A stretch of DNA of 64,000 nucleotides, taken from a virus. The position numbers and the translations under genes are program-made. The DNA lies in IMG/VR virus record IMGVR_UViG_3300005613_000008, positions 1-64,000 of that record; one strand, 5' to 3'. Positions 39,778 to 52,000 of the stretch are shown piece by piece (the stretch's first letter is position 1; each line of letters starts with the position of its first letter). The notes beneath the pieces were generated by a model. It was not told where the DNA came from. It worked only from the letters and a program-made list of their open reading frames with translations, and did not search any database.

Positions 39778-41568
39778 ATGTCAAATAAAAAGAAAGTAGC
39801 TATCAACTACACCAATCGTGATTACGAATCTATCAGGAATGATCTCACGCAAATAGCAGAGCGATTCTATCCTGAAACCTTTCAAGACTTCAGCGAAGGC
39901 TCATTTGGAGCAATGATGCTTGATGCGGTTGCGTATGTTGGCGACCAGCTTTCTTTTTATCTCGACTATAACGTCAATGAGACATTTCTGGACACAGCCT
40001 ATCAATATGGCAATGTTGTGCGTCAGGGTCGTATTCTCGGCTATAAGAACACGGGTCGTCCTTCAACTTATGGCAAGGTCGCTCTTTACGTTCAGGTACC
40101 TGCTTCAGCAACAGGTCTCGGACCAGACACTCGCTACATTCCGGTTCTAAAAAGAGGAACTCGTTTTACATCACAGAGCGGGTTGAATTTCGTTCTTACA
40201 GAAAATGTTGATTTTTCAGATCCTGCAAACCCAATCGTTGTTGCTAGAACAGACACTACGACTGGTGCCCCAAGTTATTATGCCATTAAAGCTTATGGTG
40301 ATGTTGTATCTGGTTTCTTTGGTGTAGAGCGCGTAACTGTTGGAGATTTTGAAAGATTTAAGAGAATCAAACTGACAAGCCCTAATGTGTCCGAGATCGT
40401 TAGTGTAACAGATTCTGATGGCAACGAATACTACGAAGTGGATTATCTCGCCCAAGACATTGTTTACAAAGAATTGACAAACAAGAACTACAAGTCAGAT
40501 AATGTTCCTTCTATTCTCAAACCATTGTTGGTTAGTAGGAAGTTTCAAGTAGTTCACGAACCAGAAGGTGTCTACCTACAATTTGGATCTGGTGAGGATG
40601 GGGCAAATGATGTTGTGGCAGAGCCACAGAATGTCGCAATGAATATTTTTGGCAAAAGTTATGTAACAGATGAAGCTTTTGATCCGAGCAGGCTCACAAA
40701 CAACAGAAGCTTTGGTATTGTTCCTGCAAATACAACTTTAACTATTGCTTATCGCCAAACCAACCCAACAAACTCAAATGTTGCTGCTGGTGGGCTAAAC
40801 CAAGTCGCAGGTGTTCTTGTTGACTTTGAAGACTTGTCGGTGTTGGCGGCAAACCAAGTTTCATTTATTCGCAATTCTTTTGAAGTCTCAAACGAAGAGC
40901 CAATCGTTGGTAATGTATCAAATCCCACAACTGCCGAGATCAAACAAAGAATTTATGACACATTCCCTACCCAGAACCGTGCAGTTACACAGAAAGACTA
41001 CGAGAGTCTTGTCTACAGAATGCCGCGCAAGTTTGGCTCAGTCAAGCGCTGTTCCGTTCAGAAAGACCCAGATTCCCAGAAAAGAAACCTAAATGTCTAC
41101 GTTATTTCTGAAAACACTCTTGGCAAACTAGTGCCTTCTAATGACACACTAAAGAAGAACCTCAAAGTGTGGTTAAACAACTATAGAATGATTAACGACA
41201 CCATAGACATTCTCGATCCTTTCATCATCAACTTTGGCATTAACTTCGTAGTCAAACCGGACAACTCGGCAAACAAGTTTGATGTTCTTGACCGTTGTGT
41301 CGAGAGACTAGCAAATAAATACTCAAGCCCAATGTTCATTGGTGAAAGACTATCCATCTCCGAAATCTTCTCAGAGTTGAACAAGGTAAAAGGCGTCAAT
41401 GATGTAGTAAAGGTACAGATCGTAAACAAGAACTCTGCCGACTACTCAAGTGTTGTGTTCCCAATTCAGGAGAACCTATCCCCCGACAGTGATTATCTAC
41501 TAACTCCTCAAAACGCAATTCTAGAATTAAAGTTCCCACAAACAGATATTAAAGGTAAGTTGAGATAA
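39778..41568 (+). CDS. Baseplate wedge protein, gp6/J-like
   Basis: A 596-residue baseplate J/gp6-family protein. The N-terminal 'FSEGSFGAMMLDAVAYVGD' followed by 'LDYNVNETFLDTAYQYGNV' is the family signature; a beta-rich middle domain and a C-terminal domain with 'QKDYESLVYRMPRKFGSVK' follow. It forms the inner baseplate ring in contractile tails. It lies between the gp25-like gene and a putative adhesin-type protein, with a TAATG junction to the next gene. Confidence 0.92.
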   Translation: MSNKKKVAINYTNRDYESIRNDLTQIAERFYPETFQDFSEGSFGAMMLDAVAYVGDQLSFYLDYNVNETFLDTAYQYGNVVRQGRILGYKNTGRPSTYGKVALYVQVPASATGLGPDTRYIPVLKRGTRFTSQSGLNFVLTENVDFSDPANPIVVARTDTTTGAPSYYAIKAYGDVVSGFFGVERVTVGDFERFKRIKLTSPNVSEIVSVTDSDGNEYYEVDYLAQDIVYKELTNKNYKSDNVPSILKPLLVSRKFQVVHEPEGVYLQFGSGEDGANDVVAEPQNVAMNIFGKSYVTDEAFDPSRLTNNRSFGIVPANTTLTIAYRQTNPTNSNVAAGGLNQVAGVLVDFEDLSVLAANQVSFIRNSFEVSNEEPIVGNVSNPTTAEIKQRIYDTFPTQNRAVTQKDYESLVYRMPRKFGSVKRCSVQKDPDSQKRNLNVYVISENTLGKLVPSNDTLKKNLKVWLNNYRMINDTIDILDPFIINFGINFVVKPDNSANKFDVLDRCVERLANKYSSPMFIGERLSISEIFSELNKVKGVNDVVKVQIVNKNSADYSSVVFPIQENLSPDSDYLLTPQNAILELKFPQTDIKGKLR

Positions 41569-43010
41569 TGGCAATCAAACGTTATAAGGCAGATGCCGAC
41601 AACACAATCGTAAATGCTTATGCACCAAATCTAAGATCTAGAGCATCTGGCTCCAACATGGGTCAGGCTGATGTAAGCGAAGTATATTCTATCTGGGGTC
41701 GCCAATCAACTTCCTCTGCGGAACTCTCCAGAGTTCTAACCAAATTTGATGTAGATTCAATCTCTTCAGATAGAACAGCAGGCACAATCCCAGCACAGGG
41801 AAGTGTTAGCTTTTATCTACGTTTATTCAACGCAGAAACGTCCAAGACCGTTCCAAAAAACTTTACCATAGTCGCACAAGCGATCTCAAAATCATGGGCA
41901 GAGGGCGATGGTCTAGACCTCGAAAACTACAAAGATTTGGGTAAGTCTAACTGGGTTTCTGCTTCTTCTACAACTGCTTGGGATACCGCTGGTGGTGATT
42001 ACCATGCTCTACCTGTCTTCTCACAATCATTTGCCACAGGACTTGAAGACCTTGAGATAGACATTACTGATCTTGTGGAAGAGTGGCTTGACGGAACAAA
42101 AGCCAACTACGGCGTTGGTGTTCGTTTGACTTCTTCTCAGGAAGCAAGTTCGTCTGCAAATCCTGACGGAGCAGAGACCTCCTATTACACCAAGCGCTTC
42201 TTTGCGAGAGGTACGCAATACTTTTTCAAAAAGCCTGTGATTGAGGCACGCTGGAACTCTTCCAACGGAGACGACAGGGGGCAGTTCTTTATGTCTTCTT
42301 CTCTCGCACCAGCAGCAGATAACCTTAATACGCTTTATCTCTACAACTACGTTCGTGGTCAGTTAACCAACATTCCGGCAGTTGGAACTGGTGAAATCTA
42401 TGTCGATCTTTACGAAACTCTCGGTGGAGACGCATTGACACAAGCAGTAGAGACACCAGCAACTGGCGGCTGGGTCTCAACAGGTATTTACTCTTGCTCG
42501 GTTTGTTTGACTGGAACCTACACAAGTCTGCGCGATGTGTGGCACACTGGTGGCGTAGAATACTTTACCGGTTCTATCTCGCCACAAACATTCGGTGCTT
42601 CTGGGCTCTCAACCGGAAACAACCGTTACATCACAAAGATCAAAAATCTAAGAAATAAATACTTCTCTGAAGAGGAAGCACGCTTCAATGTTTATGTCCG
42701 AAGCAAAAACTGGTCCCCAACTATTTATACAGTAGCGTCAAGTGAGATAGAAAATACTATTATTCCTAGCGCATCATACAGGGTTTATAGAGTTATCGAT
42801 GGTTATAATGCTATTCCACACGGCACAGGATCGGATCTTCAAACACTACTCTCCTACGATGTTTCAGGAAATTACTTTAACCTTGACATGTCCTTACTTG
42901 AGCCCGGCTACGAGTATGGTATCAAGCTTGCGTTCTACGATTCACAGCGACAGACTTGGATCGAACAAGACCAGAAATTCCTATTCAGAGTAGAAGATTA
43001 TGAGTATTAA
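41568..43010 (+). CDS. Tail protein with DNRLRE/CBM96-like jelly-roll domain
   Basis: A 480-residue protein. Residues ~1-230 fit a DNRLRE (CBM96-like) jelly roll: 'SVSFYLRLFNAETSKT' strands, 'SKSWAEGDGLDLENYKD', 'NWVSASSTTAWDTAGGDY' and 'DLEIDITDLVEEWLDG' near the end of the domain. The C-terminal half is beta-rich and of unknown fold. Such domains are known from secreted carbohydrate-binding and cell-surface proteins, so a host-surface or wedge-attached binding role is likely. Confidence 0.68.
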   Translation: MAIKRYKADADNTIVNAYAPNLRSRASGSNMGQADVSEVYSIWGRQSTSSAELSRVLTKFDVDSISSDRTAGTIPAQGSVSFYLRLFNAETSKTVPKNFTIVAQAISKSWAEGDGLDLENYKDLGKSNWVSASSTTAWDTAGGDYHALPVFSQSFATGLEDLEIDITDLVEEWLDGTKANYGVGVRLTSSQEASSSANPDGAETSYYTKRFFARGTQYFFKKPVIEARWNSSNGDDRGQFFMSSSLAPAADNLNTLYLYNYVRGQLTNIPAVGTGEIYVDLYETLGGDALTQAVETPATGGWVSTGIYSCSVCLTGTYTSLRDVWHTGGVEYFTGSISPQTFGASGLSTGNNRYITKIKNLRNKYFSEEEARFNVYVRSKNWSPTIYTVASSEIENTIIPSASYRVYRVIDGYNAIPHGTGSDLQTLLSYDVSGNYFNLDMSLLEPGYEYGIKLAFYDSQRQTWIEQDQKFLFRVEDYEY

Positions 43011-46000
43011 AGACCTATTTGGTAAGTCTACAAATTACGTTTCAGAAACAGATCAGAAAGACGCATTCTCTGATGCTGAGTCATCTAAAAATGTCCAGCA
43101 GATCACAGAGAAGCAGAATTCATTTGAACCACAGATAGATTATACTGATCCGCAAACATTTGCAAAATATGGTTCCGCTGAGCAATACTACAAGTCTGCG
43201 ATTGATCGCATTCTTGATTTTTATCCTTATGACGGCTCTGACGCAGAATACAACAGTTTCTACAACAAGTCGCTTGACATTGAGAAGTACATCTTCAATA
43301 ATCTCTATCCTCGCACCAATGGTTATGTGGATTTTGCAGGGTCATCCTACATTAGCCTAAAGGGCGGACCACACACAATCGCCGCCTCCAACACCAAGGG
43401 GCTCTTCAAAGATCCACAGTCTTCACAGCGAGAAACAGCAAACATCTATGACGAAGACATTTACACAACCGAAGGTCTCCCGTCAGATTACGGACAAGGC
43501 ACAAGAGAGTCAAATCTTCTTTGTGACTTTGAAAGAGGCGTAACAGTAGAGTTCTGGCTAAGTTCATCTGCTATTTCTTCTGCTGACCAGCAGGCTATCT
43601 TCCACATTACAGGCTCAGGGCAGAATGACGAACTAACCATTTTCTTATCTGGAACAACTGGCTCTCCATTCCACGTTCGTTTGAAAGAAAATGGAGTAAC
43701 TATCCTTAATGATGAGCAGGTTGGAACAACTCCAACAACTTCATCTATTCTCGGATGGAACCACTACGCTCTTACATTCAAGAGCGCAAGTTTAGGCATC
43801 GCATCTATGCTTTACGTCAATGGTGTCCTTGACGCGCAAACAACTCTCGGCTCAACGGGTGCTGGCACATTTGAGCAGTCTGGCTCGCTTGGCTATGTCG
43901 CTTCTGGTTCTGCAACCGAAACCCTACTCAATGGTGCAATGGACGAGTTCCGCTTCTGGAAGGTCGAGAGAACAGCACAAGAAATCGGTAGAAACTGGTT
44001 TGGTCAAGTCAGAGGCGGTTCTAACACCGACATTTCTAACACCACACTTGGTGTCTACTACAAATTTAACGAAGGCATAACAGGCATTACAGCCCAAGAT
44101 AGCGTAGTTCTAGACTACTCTGGTCGTGTTTCAAACGGAACATTCACCGGCTACACCTTAACAACTCGTAACACTGGCTCTGCTATTGTTCTTGCTGGCG
44201 CTGCTGCAAGCGAGTACCTTGATCCAATCATCTATGCTAATCATCCTGATGTTTCATCTCTGAGAACAAGTCTTATTGAGACAGGCTCCATCTACGATTC
44301 TAACAACAATGCCTCAATCGGCAGCATGATGCCAAGCTGGGTTATCGAAGAACACGAAGAGACCCAAAACGACAACTTTACCTACTTGATGCACATTGTA
44401 GGCGCTTATTTCGACAAGATCCGCCTTCAAATTGCTGCTTTGCCTGACTTCAAAACCCCTGTTTACACCAGTTCTTCCTTCAAGGCATTGCCATTTGCAG
44501 AGCATTTGCCTGCTTCTTTGGGTCTAGAAACTCCACAATTGTTCGTTGATGCGGACGTTTTAGAGCGTTTTCTCAACAGAAACGAAACTCAGAACTACGA
44601 ATTTGACCTAAATGACACCAAGAACCTCATTTATCTCAACCTTTACAACAACTTAACTTACCTTTTCAAGTCAAAGGGCACCCACAAGGCTGTAAGAAAC
44701 GTTCTTCGTGCCTTCAACATTGACGATAAACTTGTAAGATTCAACACCTATGCTAACAACTTTGTCTATGATCTCGAAAATAATCTTCGACAGACAACCG
44801 TTTATGATGCTGTTGTAAACTTCAATCATGCCGACAATCTCGGCGCTGTTGTCTATTCCACAGCGTCAGCCGACAGCACACAACTTGGTTACATTTCGTC
44901 TTCAAATGATGACAAATACGAAGACCGCTACGGCTTCACGCTTGAAACAGACGTAACATTCCCCAAATTCATTCGCTCTATTGACACGTTTGATCGAAAC
45001 TTCATCACAGCGTCTCTATTCGGCATCCACTCTGCGAGCGCAGACAGCGCCGCCACTGAGATCTTTGACCCGAGCATCTATGTCTTTGCAGAAAGAGAAG
45101 AAGCCTACAGCAAGAACATTCGTTTCCGCTTGAGTTCTTCACTACTTTCAACAACTCTCACAAGCAGTAACTTCTTGGGTGTCTACAACGACCAGCCTTG
45201 GAGTCTTTCTGTCCGTCTACGTCCCGATTCATTCGGGCTAACTGGCTCTGTTGAGGGTGTTACAACCTCTAACTACATCCTTGAGTTCACTGGTTACAAC
45301 CAACTTCTAGGCGAGATCAGAGAATCATTCACAGTAACCGGTTCTGTTGCAAATGCAGATGCACAGAACCTTCTTAGATCACCAAAGAGACTTTATGTTG
45401 GTGCTCAGAGAACAGATGTTACTGGCTCTCTAATAAACAAGTCAGACGTTCTTGTCTCGGCAGTTCGTTACTGGTCAAAGAATCTTGACAACGAGACACT
45501 TAAACAGCACGCCTACGATTTTGAGAACTACGGAATCAAAGACTCAAACAAACACTTATCTCCGCTTGACGCCGACAACGCCAAAACTCTTAACTCTCAC
45601 ACTCTTGTTCTGAGTTACGACTTCTCTGGCATTACAACTTCTGATGGTTCTGGTGAGTTCGTTGTAAACGACATAAGTTCTGGTTCCATTGAGAACAGAA
45701 CAAAATTTGGAAAGCTTGGAGAGATCTCAAGTTATCTCTATCCCGCAAAGGGTGTAGGATTCGGAGTATCTTCGACTAAGGCTGTAATCAAGAAAGAATT
45801 CAACGTTCATCAATTTATTAATCCAGAATTGGCTATTGGGGAAAATCTTGTTCAGATCAAGACAGAAGACGATAAGCTATTCGATACACTCGACACAATC
45901 CCAAACTACCACTATCTTCTAGAAAAGAGCATGTATGGTGCTATCTCTGAGGAAATGCTCAACTTCTTTGCAGGCGTTGTTGATTTCCAAAATCTAATTG

Positions 46001-49000
46001 GGCATCCCGTAAATCAATACAGGATGGAATACAAAGAACTAAGTAAGCTAAGAGAAGTTTTCTTCCGCAGAGTAGCCGAGGTTTCAGAAGTTGAGAAGTT
46101 TGTTGACTACTACAAGTGGTTTGATGATTCTATTTCTCAAATCATTTCACAGCTTGTTCCAGCATCTGCCGACTACACTGCCGACATCTTGAATACTGTA
46201 GAATCTCACGTCCTTGAGCGTAACAAGTACCAGCACAGAATCCCAATGATGGCTTTCACTTCTTCAACCGAGGGTGTTGCTTTCGGTGCAGAAGAGTTGC
46301 GCTACAACTGGGATAGAAACCATGCTCCTGTAAGTGGATTAGAGCGCGATAACTCAAACTGGTGGAAAGAACGCGCCGAGCGTGAAGGCACCATTTCTTC
46401 TGGTGATGCTGCCGTAGACTCTGATAGAACTCAGATTCGCAACGTTACCACAAATCAGACCAATGGCGGCGTTGGTAGAAGTTTCACCACCGCAGGCGTC
46501 AAATACTCTCGTTCCAGCTTCAAGTACCGCACTCTATCCAAGGGTCAGGTTTTTGAAGCAAAGAGAACAAAAGAGATCAAGGGTGGCGTCAATTTTACTG
46601 ACGACAAGGATATTCATTACACTTATACAGCGCTACATCCCGCTGGTCCAGTAAATCAAGACAACGACATTTTTGTTCCAAAGAACGTTCTTCTCGGCTT
46701 TACAGACGATCTCGTTGCCCTTGAAGACACAAGCGATCCTCCCGAGAACCCAGCAGCCAAGGTCAAGAGAAGCATTCTTGTTCAGCACGGACGCGATTGG
46801 GAAGACGGAATCGGCTACAAAAACGTCAAATCCTCAAAGGCATTCCCATTCAACATCGTCTCTTCTTCTGTTCGCTCTGGCTACAACGCGCATGTTATCG
46901 CGAGAGCAACAGCAAGTATTGAGATCACAAACCTTCATAACGACGTTTACGGTCCAGACATGGAGCGTCCAATGCAGGGACCATTCACAGAATATGCTGT
47001 TGGTGGTCACCAATCTCGTCACATTAAACTCAACACAGGTGGCGACAACTATCTAAATCGTCCCGAGGCTTGGAAGATAGCATTGGGTAAATGCCCCAAC
47101 ACTGACGGCGCAATCGGTATGGTCGGCGCTGATTATCCTTATCCAGAGGCTAATGAAGAGGGTGAGTCACCTTACCCACTTACAGGTGCCCAAAAGGCAA
47201 CTTACTTCCGTGACGAAACCGCAAAGCGACCCGTCAACATTCGCAACATTCAGCATAGAACCGGTTCGACTATCCTTGGTAACTATAATCACAACTATGA
47301 TGTCGTTCACACTGTGGGTGGTTACTCAAACCCAAGAGCCTTCATTGATGAGCAGCCAACTCTTCCTGCTATAGCGGAAGGTGCAGATGTTGTCAAGACA
47401 ATTCTTGATTTAGAGAGAGGTCGAAACGGACACTTTACATTCGTTGATGACTACAATGCTGGTTATCTAACAGGGTCTGGAGACTACAAGAACAAAACTG
47501 TTATCGTCAGTCGCTTCTCTTCTCCAGGCTCACCAGAGACTTCTGCTCCTGCTTTCAAGGATTTTCGTTCTGGTGACTTCTCTGTCTACAACACAATCAA
47601 TAACAGAAACTGGACATCTCGTCGTCCATTCCAAGGTGTGACTTCTTCTATTGTTTCACAGACAACAGGCTTTAGAAGTTTCGATCACACCGGAAGAGAC
47701 TTTGGTTTTACTAACTTGGCTGCCCGACATTCTGCAAGATTCTTCCGCGACTCTTATGTCGAGAGTGATACTGATTTTCCAAATGTTCCAAGAAACACCC
47801 CTGACTTAAACTCTCCCGGTAACGCTGACGATGCTTTTACCGAGGCACCATCGTTCCACAAAGTTCATAGAAACAATTTGCTAAGAGCAAAAGTGCTTAC
47901 CACGGTTGCTGAAGAACCAAGCCCTCTTAATTTACAAAATGATAAAGCTGTTTATTTAGATTCTACAGGATTAACACATGGTTGTCTTGTGTCTGCCTTG
48001 TCTGGAACTACACAAGGCTTGGTTTCTTCTATTCAAAAAAACGGCTTTACTTTTTCAATATGGATGCAGCCTGGGGCTGTAAATCAAGAAATCTTTAACT
48101 TGGTTAGAACAAATTTTAGTGGATTACCTGCTCTAAGATTACATACATCATTTGTATCTTCTAGGCATAGACTAAATGTATCATTTGTTGGTATTTCTGG
48201 CTCTAACAAAGATTACGCCGAAATTTATGCAACTGCTAGCGCCGGTTTTGACCCAAGAAACCAATGGAATCATGTTGCTTTTTCTGTAGGTCAATATCTA
48301 AGTAGCTCAACAACTTCTATCTATTTGAATGGCTCAAAACTAACAAATTTTGTAACAAATGATTTAATTTATCCAGATGCCATATTATATGCTACTGGCA
48401 CTAATGGTAATAATTTTAGAGGCTGGGGAGGGAATTTGCCTGATGGAACACCGAGTTCTGGTCCAGATATGGCTGAACGTTTTTATGTAATAGGTGCAGA
48501 CTACAATAGTGCAAATGCCGTTGGTAACAATCCATTTACTGGCGCTATGGATCAGATAAGTATGTGGACAACTGTTCTATCTGATTCAGAAATTTCTTCA
48601 ATCTACAACAGTGGTACTCCCTATAACATAACAGGTTCCGAGGTTTATCAAAATAACTCTGCGAGCTTATTTGCTTGGTATAAATTTGATGATCCAGATT
48701 CTTTTAATGGCTCAAACATTGGAGAATACGATCCAGTAAATAATGCTGTGAATGATTCTTCTGGCAACAACCGACACATGTTTGCTATAGCGCCTTATTC
48801 ACAAACAAACCAAACAACCATAGTTTCTGCTTCTATTCCAGTACCTCTTGCGGGTGATAGTTCTACAATTATGGTTGAGAGGGATTCTTATATTTGTGAT
48901 CAGAAATACGACAACCTAAACTTACACCACCAGATCCCACGCTCCGATCGTCAATACTCTTGGATTGGTGCATCAATAACCCACACAGGAACCTGCGAGC

Positions 49001-52000
49001 CACGTTACTCTGGTTTTATGAAAGTAAATTCCAATCTCGCACCTTATTACGAGATAACAGGTAACTACTACCCATTCTTTGACTATGTGTCTGCGTCTGC
49101 CGCAACATCCGGCATTTACCAGAATACAACAAGACTTAGCCTTCTTGCTCTTGATAAAACCGGTTCTGCTATCAACACTCTTGGCGAATCAACAATTAGC
49201 GGCGCTCTACAAACTCCCGCTGATGGCGAGAGGCTAAACGCCCTACTCATTCGTCGTGGTGATAACTACGGTTGGAACTGGCGTGCCCATAGAATGCAAG
49301 ACCACCCGATCTTAGATCGAGAGCATAAAGAGAATCTACTAACTGCTCTCAAGAACGAGGAGATAAAAGAATTCCGCTTACCCCCAGTCTCTATGAAGGG
49401 CAGACCAGTCATGGTAAACATGGATGTCGGCGGCGAAAACGTCACTCTCAAGGCTACTCACAACAACGAGAAGATCTACTTCAACGAAAGAGAACTTAAC
49501 GATCTAGTCTTCCAGACCGAAGACCCAACAATCACACCATTCGACCAGTTGATTGGCGTAGCACAAGACTACAGCCTAAACTGGGTGCGTTACTCTGAGA
49601 CCCTATTCCCGTCCACAAGAAACGAGTTCTCAAGCGGATCACGCGAGAGACTTGGTTATGATAACAAGTTCTGGAGGGATAGCCGTAGCGAAAGGACTGA
49701 GCTAGGATCCACAGGCAGTTTTGAACTTGGTCCCGGTATCGGAGGCTCAAACTCTTTTGACGTAACAGTGAAGCAAAGTAGCTGGATTCTCGACGCCCCA
49801 GAAGATTTCACATCAAGAACCACAATCCAAACTGCATCACATGCGAACCCTTATGTATTTATGAGCGGAACTGCTGGTGAATTACAGAATGGATATTTGT
49901 TTGCTCACGTCGAAGGTGGTCTCCCCCCACTCCAGAAACTAGCTACGCAAGCAATAGGAAACAGAGCATCTGCGATTCTTTCAAGAAAGCAGAGTCTAAC
50001 ATCTCCAAATTCTGTTGTTTCAAGAACTGGTTTTGCACCAACTGCTTCTTTGACACACTCTATTACTGATCAAATTCAGACAAAAGGCGGCGAAGCACTT
50101 TGGGAAGCTGGAACTTACGCCACAATCAATATCAAGTCTGGCAGTTCTTTCGTAACTTCTTCTTACCCTTCCGAGCCTTGGTTTGACGAATATGGAGACT
50201 TCCGTGAAGAACTGCAACTTGTCGCGAGAGATTACGCCATTATCCCAGAGTTCAGAATCTCAGAGCACATTAACGATTACGTCAAGGGCGGGACTTTCAA
50301 CAAGTCCAGCTTCGACACCTTCGAGATCCCCGGAACAACAATCAGCAGTTCACAGCAGGACTTCTACAAAGACTACTCCAACTCCGACTTCTTGCGAGAG
50401 TTCGCAAGCATCAAGGACAAGTCTGGATTAAGTGCAAAAGAAATAATGTTGACCTGCAAGGCGGCAGTCCGCTTCAATCCTTACAAGGGTTTTTATCCAG
50501 CACAAAGAACTTTGGACTTGGTAAGTCAGTTCTCAAGCTCATTTTCTAGTGGCTTTTCAATAAATTATTCTGGAACTCAATACGGAGGCTTTATTAAGTC
50601 CGCTGCTGGTGCTTATCGTCCCCTTATTCAGCCTCTCTTCGCCCCAGGCATTCTCTATAACTCCATCAAATCTGGAATTGCGGTTGATTATCCGATTATT
50701 AACACTGAATTTAAAATAAATTCTTTTAACTATTCTGGCTCCAGTTCTCCAGACGCAGAAAATTACATGTTGGCACCCCTAGTGGACGGCGGCGATTTTG
50801 ATCCACTAACTACAAATCCATCAAGTTCAACAATTTGGGATCTTCGTGTTCCATTTGAAACAATGATACAGCCTGGAAAATACATTGACAAAATTCAGTT
50901 CTTAGATTTTGAGCCACATCCTTCTGCTTCCATAAACACAACAGCTTCATTGGATACTTCTGTTTCTGATGGAATCTATGAACTTATGGCAAAGAATTTC
51001 TTTGGACAGACAGGGGATTTCTTCTTAAAAAATTCTTCTTATACAAAGATTGAGTCTGATCTTATTCAAGACGGATTAAAGTTTAAGACTGGCGATGTCT
51101 TTGCTGCGAGACTAAAAATTAGAAAGTCTCATAATGGCAAGCGTTTCTATAGTAATGAATTTGGTTCTACTGGCGATAATTCAAACTTTGCAACTCTCGG
51201 TGCGCAAGCATTTTCTGGTTCTGGCGCAGGAACAGATTTTACTTCAATAAGTGGCTCTTTCCCTATTCCACAAGATCCTGCACACAACTCAGGTTTTCAA
51301 GAAACATTTACAATGTATTCTCGACCAACTGCATTTGGTCCAGCAATCAGTGGTCGAGGAAATGAAACACCATCGTTTAATGATTATACAGAAGCATTCA
51401 ACTCTGGTACTCTAGATTCACTTGAGGGTTATAACTGGGCTTATACACCTCCTTATTACCACGGCGAATCTTGGGTTGACTTTATTTTCCGACCAGATTC
51501 AACTAAAACTTACACACTTGAAGACATCTTGACAGAAACAGATACTGTCTATTGGCGCGCAGATCCGGGTCAATTGAGCGGAAGTGGCGGTTTAAACAAT
51601 AACTATAATCCAAAACTAATTCATTCTCAATTTAGGTTTGGTAGCGCTGCTATATCGACTGGTCAAGTCGCCCCAATCTACGGTGGACTTGCAATCAACA
51701 AAAACGCAATGCAACTTGATTCATCCCTCAATCTCTTCGGTGTTGAGCGAGTCCCCAAGAAGCGTAAAGACAAGTTCGGAAACACAATCCTTGATGAGAA
51801 CGAACTCGCCGGCAAGCGTTGGGTCATCCAGCCCAAGTGGGAAACACCGATGCTTAACTTCGCGAACGTAACAAGCGGCTCGGGCAACATTACTTATCCG
51901 ACAAACTTCTCCGAGTCTGTGCCGCGCGGTATGTGGCACCAATTTGGTGAAATACCGACAGATCCAAGCACGGGTGTGTTCCTCGAAATTGGTGACATTC

